Origin: JAHEKO01 sp965212505
GTDB taxonomy: Bacteria; Acidobacteriota; Thermoanaerobaculia; Multivoradales; JAHEKO01
Direction: 5' to 3'
Length of the DNA: 64,000 nucleotides
Assembly (NCBI GenBank): GCA_965212505.1
Contig: OZ243123.1
Location: 3,844,001-3,908,000 of the forward strand
Shown: piece by piece, positions 59,648-64,000 of the stretch
Numbering within the stretch: the stretch's first letter is position 1
How the letters are laid out: every line of letters begins with the position of its first letter
Position numbers and translations under genes: made by a program
Notes under the pieces: model-generated
The model's database searches: none
Seen by the model: the letters and a program-made list of their open reading frames with translations, nothing else
Told to the model about the DNA's origin: nothing

Positions 59648-60412
59648 TCAGCCGACGTAGCTCGTAACGATGTAGGTGCCGGAGCGCTGATCCTTCTTGA
59701 GCTTGACCAACTTCTGCTTCTCCGCCTCCTCGAGAAGCTCTGAGAAGGTCGAGAAACCGTAGTAGCTCTCGTTGAAGGACGGCCGCTTGCGCTGCATGGT
59801 CTGCTTGATCATCGAGCCCCAGAGAACGTCCTTGTTCTCGCGCCCGAGCGCCTTGATGGCGTCGACCATGTAGTCCATGACCTCGCTCGTCTGCTTGGTC
59901 AGCCCCTTGACGACAGGACGCTTCTTCTTCTTCTGGTTCTGGGTATCTCGCCAGAGATCCTCGTAGAAGATGAACTCGTCGCAGTTGTCGATCAGCAGCT
60001 TCGAGGACGAGTTGCGCACGCCCACACCGATGACCTGCTTGTTGCTCTCCTTGAGCTTGGTGACCAGCGGCGTGAAGTCGCTGTCTCCCGAGAGCACCAC
60101 GAAGGTGTCGAGGTGGTCCTTGGAAAAGCAGAGCTCCATCGCGTCGACCGCCATCTTGATGTCGGCCGAGTTCTTCCCCGAGTAGCGCTTCTGGGGTATG
60201 TCGATCAACTCGATGCCCGCCTCGTGGCAGGACCGCTTGAACTCCTTGTATCGCTCCCAGTCGGCATAGGCCTTCTTGACGATGACCTTGCCCTTCTCGA
60301 GCACGCGCGCGAGCACCAGGTTGATGTCGAACTTCTTGATGTCGGAGTCGCGCACTCCTAGCGCGACGTTCTCGAGATCGCACAGCAGTGCGATCTTCGT
60401 CTCTCCGTTCAT
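59648..60412 (-). CDS. NYN-domain ribonuclease with C-terminal LOTUS/OST-HTH domain
   Basis: A 254-residue protein. The NYN (PIN-like) domain spans about 5-150, with acidic residues in ALLCDLENVALG, NSADIKMAVDAM and VVLSGDSDFTPLV, which form the metal site of this nuclease family. The C-terminal 75 residues (about 178-254, SFNESYYGFSTFSELLEEAE and SGTYIVTSYVG) match the LOTUS/OST-HTH fold that binds RNA or G-rich RNA structure. The pairing is known from MARF1-like and bacterial LabA-like proteins. Target RNA is unknown. It is preceded by an extended -10 and a leader of about 84 bases, and followed by mglB. Confidence 0.88.
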   Translation of the reverse strand: MNGETKIALLCDLENVALGVRDSDIKKFDINLVLARVLEKGKVIVKKAYADWERYKEFKRSCHEAGIELIDIPQKRYSGKNSADIKMAVDAMELCFSKDHLDTFVVLSGDSDFTPLVTKLKESNKQVIGVGVRNSSSKLLIDNCDEFIFYEDLWRDTQNQKKKKRPVVKGLTKQTSEVMDYMVDAIKALGRENKDVLWGSMIKQTMQRKRPSFNESYYGFSTFSELLEEAEKQKLVKLKKDQRSGTYIVTSYVG

Positions 60413-60501
60413 GTGTTTCCTTTATGAATCGGCCGTTTCACGGCCTCGCAGGTTCAGAGTGTTGTCAGTGGGGCGGACCGTACGATCGACGCCCACAACC
60501 G

Positions 60502-60511
60502 ATCGTAGCAC
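60502..60511 (-). promoter_or_regulatory. Extended -10 promoter (GTGCTACGAT) of the NYN gene
   Basis: On the minus strand TACGAT with an upstream TG lies about 90 bases before the ATG. The leader contains GGCCGT/ACGGCC, a 6-bp hairpin close to the start codon. Confidence 0.45.
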
Positions 60512-60537
60512 CCCAGCGGAGCGCCGTGTGGGCGGGC

Positions 60538-60996
60538 TCATGCCGCGCCGTCGCCTTCCGGAGTCGCGTCCCAACCGGGATAGGCCACGAGTTCCTCTTG
60601 TCGGAGGTGACGAACCAGAAGCCCAACGCGCTCTTCGGCCGGCTCGACGTCTTCGCCGAAGCGAGCTCTCGCCTCGGCCACCACATCGGCGACGGTTCGG
60701 TTGCCGTCGAGGCACTTCCAGATGAAGCCGCCCCGCTCGTCGAGGCGAATGCGACGGGTCGACATGGCGAAACTCACCCAGCGACCGATCGATCGAAACC
60801 AGGGCACGGGCGGTGCCGGCCGCGCGATCACGACATCCCCGTCGAGCTCCTCCCACGCGGCCAGCCGTTGCGGCCGCAGGTCGAGGAGGTTGATCTCTTG
60901 CAGGCTCTCCAATCGATCTACCACCGTGACGCTTGCGCCGAGAGCTCGAACTTGGGGATGGCGCGCCTTGGCACCGAGGTCTCGACCGTATTTCAC
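60538..60996 (-). CDS. Second PqqD-like protein
   Basis: A 152-residue protein whose C-terminal half (about 75-145, RIRLDERGGFIWKCLDGNR and FGEDVEPAEERVGLLVRHL) is a clear PqqD-like domain. The N-terminal 70 residues contain SLQEINLLDLRPQRLAAWEE and are not recognised. No radical SAM, kinase or precursor gene is adjacent, so it is a stand-alone recognition element. It is longer than the PqqD-like protein at 11890 and only distantly similar. Neighbours are the NYN-LOTUS gene downstream and a divergent OPT transporter, which could carry a peptide. Confidence 0.78.
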   Translation of the reverse strand: MKYGRDLGAKARHPQVRALGASVTVVDRLESLQEINLLDLRPQRLAAWEELDGDVVIARPAPPVPWFRSIGRWVSFAMSTRRIRLDERGGFIWKCLDGNRTVADVVAEARARFGEDVEPAEERVGLLVRHLRQEELVAYPGWDATPEGDGAA

Positions 60997-61071
60997 TAAG
61001 GTATCATTCGCGTTTCTCGCTCAGCCACCCCGCGCTCGCGGTCGAGTGCCGGTTCCCACAGGAGACACTCG

Positions 61072-63126
61072 ATGTCCGATCCCCGCTCGACTCCCCTGCC
61101 GCCGCCGCTCGTAGCGCCCGAGGTCAAGCTCGCCGAGTTGACGGTCAAGGGCCTGATTTTAGGCGCTCTCCTGTCGATGGTGCTCGCAGCGGCCAACGCC
61201 TACATTGGGCTACTGGTCGGCCTGACGGTCTCGGCATCGATCCCCGCAGCGGCTGTCTCGATGGGCGTTCTACGCGCCTTCAAACGCTCCAACATTCTCG
61301 AGAACAACTTGGTACAGACCGCCGCCTCCGCCGGCGAGTCGCTGGTAGCCGGAATCATCTTCACGATCCCAGCGCTCGTGATCATGGGCGCCTGGGACAC
61401 CTACCCTTATTGGACGCTGGTGTCGATCGCGATCACCGGCGGGATCCTCGGCGTCGCCTTCACCATTCCGTTGCGGCGCGCCCTGATCGTCGAGAGCCGG
61501 CTCAAGTTTCCCGAGGGCATCGCCACCGCGGAGGTGCTCAAGACCGGAGGTATTGCAACCGGAGAGGACGCCCCGCGCTCCAAGGACGACGCCGCAGCGC
61601 AGGGCTTCCGGCGGCTCCTGCAAGCCGCTGGCCTCGGCGCGATCTTCAAACTCTTCGAGTCTGGCCTCGGCTGGCTCGCCGGCGGCGTCGCCGGCACCCG
61701 GGCCCTCGCCGGAGGCAAGGCGCTGTTGACGGGCGACATCACGCTGAGTCCGGCGCTCGTCGGCGTCGGCTACATCGTCGGCCTGAACATCGCCACGCTC
61801 GTCTTCCTGGGCGGTGTGATCGGCACCGTGGTCGGCGTACCGCTCAACTGGGCGTTCAACAGCACCAACGTGATCACCGGCGCGGGCCTCGATCCGGCGA
61901 CACCCTGGAGTGAGTTCTCGACCGCGGACTGGGGCAGCCTGGCCGGCCAGGCGTGGCAGGACTGCAGGCGCATCGGCGTCGGGGCAATGATCATCGGTGG
62001 CGTCTGGTCGCTCTTCTCGCTCGTCAAGCCGCTGATCGCCGGGGTGCGAGCCAGCCTCGTCGCCTACCGCGCCAGCCGCTCGGGCGAAGCGGGAGGCCTG
62101 CCGCGGACCGAGCTCGACACGCCGATCAACATTGTCGCCATCGTGGCTCTGGTCGGAATGATCCCAGTCTTCGCGATCTTCTACACCGTGCTCGGTGACA
62201 CGCCAAACAGAGTGATGATCGCCGGCGTCATGACCGTCCTGATGCTGATCTTCGGTTTCATCTTCAGCTCGGTCGCCGGCTACATGGCGGGCCTCGTCGG
62301 CAGCTCGAACAACCCGATCTCGGGCGTGACGATCGCCACCGTGATCATCTCCGCCCTCATCCTGCTCCAGATCATGGGCAACGCCGGCCCGGCCGCTGTG
62401 CTCGGACCGATCGCGGTCATCTACCTCGCCGGCCTGATCTGCTCGGCTGCTTCCATCGCCGGGGACAACTTGCAAGACCTCAAGTGCGGCCACATCGTCG
62501 GAGCAACCCCCTGGCGCCAGCAGATCTACCAAGTCGTCGGAGTCGTCTCAGCCGCGACCGTCATTCCCTGGGTACTCCGAGTTCTCGACCAGGGCTACGG
62601 TATTGGCCGGGTGGTCAACCCCGACGTCGCGCCGCTCGCCGCCCCGCAGGCGGCACTGATGGAGAGCCTGGCCAGCGGCATCTTTGGTCAGGGCATCAAC
62701 TGGCGCTTCATCTTCATCGGCTTCGGACTTGCCGTCGTCCTGATCGTCCTCGACAAGGTCCAGGAGGGGCGTGGCTCGAGCTTCCGGTTCCCGGTCCTCG
62801 CCGTGGCGGTGGGCGTCTATCTGCCGCTCGGGCTCTCGGTACCCATCTTCGTCGGCGGCCTGCTCGCCCACTACGCCGCCAAGCGCTCCGAGAAGGCGAG
62901 TCCCGAGGTCGCGCAGGCGCGTGAGAACACGGGCCTACTCGTCGCCTCGGGCCTCATCACCGGCGAAGCGCTGATGGGCGTCCTGGTCTCCGTGCTGGCG
63001 GTGGTTCTCGCCAACTCGGGTCAGAGCCTGCCGCTGATGCCTCTCGGCTGGGCGCCGATCCTCGGCGTCGCGGCACTCGTCTACGTCTGCGTCTACCAGT
63101 GGCGCCGGACGCTGAGCGCCGGCTGA
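61072..63126 (+). CDS. OPT-family oligopeptide/metal transporter
   Basis: A 684-residue inner membrane transporter with about 16 hydrophobic segments. ELTVKGLILGALLSMVLAAAN and YIGLLVGLTVSASIPAAAVS at the N terminus are typical of the bacterial OPT group, as are the later SNNPISGVTIATV and DNLQDLKCGHIVGATPWRQQ. OPT proteins take up oligopeptides or metal-peptide complexes by proton symport. An AGGAG site precedes the ATG. It is divergent from the PqqD-like gene (75 bases between). The substrate is unknown. Confidence 0.93.
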   Translation: MSDPRSTPLPPPLVAPEVKLAELTVKGLILGALLSMVLAAANAYIGLLVGLTVSASIPAAAVSMGVLRAFKRSNILENNLVQTAASAGESLVAGIIFTIPALVIMGAWDTYPYWTLVSIAITGGILGVAFTIPLRRALIVESRLKFPEGIATAEVLKTGGIATGEDAPRSKDDAAAQGFRRLLQAAGLGAIFKLFESGLGWLAGGVAGTRALAGGKALLTGDITLSPALVGVGYIVGLNIATLVFLGGVIGTVVGVPLNWAFNSTNVITGAGLDPATPWSEFSTADWGSLAGQAWQDCRRIGVGAMIIGGVWSLFSLVKPLIAGVRASLVAYRASRSGEAGGLPRTELDTPINIVAIVALVGMIPVFAIFYTVLGDTPNRVMIAGVMTVLMLIFGFIFSSVAGYMAGLVGSSNNPISGVTIATVIISALILLQIMGNAGPAAVLGPIAVIYLAGLICSAASIAGDNLQDLKCGHIVGATPWRQQIYQVVGVVSAATVIPWVLRVLDQGYGIGRVVNPDVAPLAAPQAALMESLASGIFGQGINWRFIFIGFGLAVVLIVLDKVQEGRGSSFRFPVLAVAVGVYLPLGLSVPIFVGGLLAHYAAKRSEKASPEVAQARENTGLLVASGLITGEALMGVLVSVLAVVLANSGQSLPLMPLGWAPILGVAALVYVCVYQWRRTLSAG

Positions 63127-63145
63127 GGCGCCGCCGGGCGTCGCC

Positions 63146-63901
63146 CTAGAAGGTGACGCTGGCGCCGACGTAGGGACCCGAAAGTTCCAGATTCGCCGTG
63201 TCGTCGTCGACCTCGAGATCGAGGTCGAGTAGGCGGTAGCCACCGAACACGCTGACCATCTTGACCGGCGAGTACTTGATGCCGATCTCCGCCTCGATCA
63301 TCTCGCCGTAGTCGAGACCCGGTGAGTAGCCGACGTCTCCCTCGAGCGAGAGCTTCTCCATCGGACTCGCGTCGAATCCGAGGCCGACCGAGGCGAAGCC
63401 ACCCTCTGTCGATTCTTGAGCGGTGACCTGTGGCAGGCCGGAGATGCTGCCGGCCATGGCGGCCTCGACACGCATCGCCTTGAGTTCGACGATCGGGCCG
63501 ATGCGGAAGCTGTCGCCGGCCTTGAACAGGAGGCCGACACCCATGCGCGCGTATTCGACCTCGAGGTCGCTCGCGACATCGATCGACACCGGGAAGCGGA
63601 TGCCGTTGAAGTCGATGGTCTCTCTCAAGCTGGCGTTACCGCCGTAGCTCAACGGAAGGTAGCCGAAGCGCAGGACAAACGGCCCAGAGGACCGCCAGGT
63701 GAGCCGCACCTCGTTGACGTCCTCATCCGAGAAGCCCAACGTGTCCGGCAGCGTGATCTCGGTTCCGAAGCCGTCCTCGGTGACCTTGACGCTACCGCCC
63801 AGATCAGGCATCCAGAGGCGCGGCTCGAACTCGGTCTCGGCGGCCAGCGGCATGGTGACCAGTACGAGGACTGCGGCGACAAATAGGCTCTTGCGGGTCA
63901 T
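63146..63901 (-). CDS. Outer-membrane beta-barrel protein
   Basis: A 251-residue exported protein. A signal peptide (hydrophobic residues 6-18, cut after LAAE) is followed by alternating strands across the whole mature part (for example VRLTWRSSGPFVLRFGYLPL and KMVSVFGGYRLLDLDLEV), ending in VGASVTF with the terminal phenylalanine used for BAM recognition. No family is recognised, but size and pattern resemble eight- to ten-stranded OmpW/OmpX-like barrels. A GGGAGGTG site precedes the ATG. The 99 bases from there to the window end hold no clear feature. Confidence 0.82.
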   Translation of the reverse strand: MTRKSLFVAAVLVLVTMPLAAETEFEPRLWMPDLGGSVKVTEDGFGTEITLPDTLGFSDEDVNEVRLTWRSSGPFVLRFGYLPLSYGGNASLRETIDFNGIRFPVSIDVASDLEVEYARMGVGLLFKAGDSFRIGPIVELKAMRVEAAMAGSISGLPQVTAQESTEGGFASVGLGFDASPMEKLSLEGDVGYSPGLDYGEMIEAEIGIKYSPVKMVSVFGGYRLLDLDLEVDDDTANLELSGPYVGASVTF

Positions 63902-64000
63902 GGCGACACCTCCCGGCAGTTCTAAGAGGCCTCGACCCTACGGGCAACCGAGTCACTCAGGAATGGAGTACGACACAGTGGCCGGAAGTCGGCTCAGGCG

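Overview
The window is 64 kb of compact, GC-rich bacterial chromosome with about 67 genes and no stretch over 300 bases without a gene. I see no rRNA, tRNA, CRISPR array, insertion sequence or prophage. The content is that of a free-living, diderm, piliated bacterium: GspG-like pilins, a prepilin peptidase, ExbB/ExbD/TonB, BamD- and CpoB-like lipoproteins, outer-membrane barrels, RseP, TatA, MglA/MglB, DUF4388 and many TPR proteins. This mix best fits Acidobacteriota (perhaps near Thermoanaerobaculia), with Myxococcota as the alternative. The placement is an inference from gene content, not from a marker phylogeny.

Layout. 1-930 is the 5' part of a membrane glycosyltransferase cut by the window edge. 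968-9141 is a pilus block: an M20 peptidase, two tandem pilins, a second M20 peptidase, prepilin peptidase and a PilS/NtrB-like kinase, convergent with an NtrC/PilR-like sigma-54 activator that is coupled to selA. The second pilin has a very good -24/-12 promoter, and so does the lytic transglycosylase at 34282-35079. 10596-17485 holds the least conventional module: TPR protein, PqqD-like, HprK-like kinase and NTP_transf_5 nucleotidyltransferase genes converging on a tldD-tldE-Tat-signal protein operon. 17520-25828 is metabolism and information processing (acyl-CoA carboxylase beta, histone-H1-like protein, glyA, folC, accD, a membrane-anchored receiver protein, YebC, RuvC).

26078-30503 is an ExbB-ExbD-ExbD-TonB-DUF4388-TPR operon closed by a strong terminator. 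It is followed by a barrel protein, PgeF, an AmgK-like kinase, TatA, lytic transglycosylase, a Fis-like regulator, a LysM protein, CpoB- and BamD-like lipoproteins, Rpe, a PASTA protein, endonuclease IV and a cysteine-free peroxiredoxin-fold protein. 41535-46634 is the envelope lipid and isoprenoid cluster rseP, dxr, cdsA, uppS, truA. 46619-50881 carries two glycosyltransferases, a GNAT enzyme and a zinc peptidase. 50907-60996 is a long minus-strand set: pcrA, a small glycine-zipper protein, glmS, glmU, yvcK, a TPR protein, mglA, mglB, a NYN-LOTUS protein and a second PqqD-like protein. The window ends with an OPT transporter and an outer-membrane barrel.

Themes. Pilus production (pilins, PilD, PilS/PilR, sigma-54 promoter) and cell polarity (MglA/MglB) occur together. 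Amino-sugar and cell-wall metabolism is spread over glmS, glmU, yvcK, pgeF, an amgK-like gene, slt and uppS. Two promoter signatures recur. One is a TANNNT box 6-11 bases before start codons that lack a ribosome binding site, which suggests leaderless transcripts. The other is GTGCTA(C/T)NNT, an extended -10 before genes with longer leaders.
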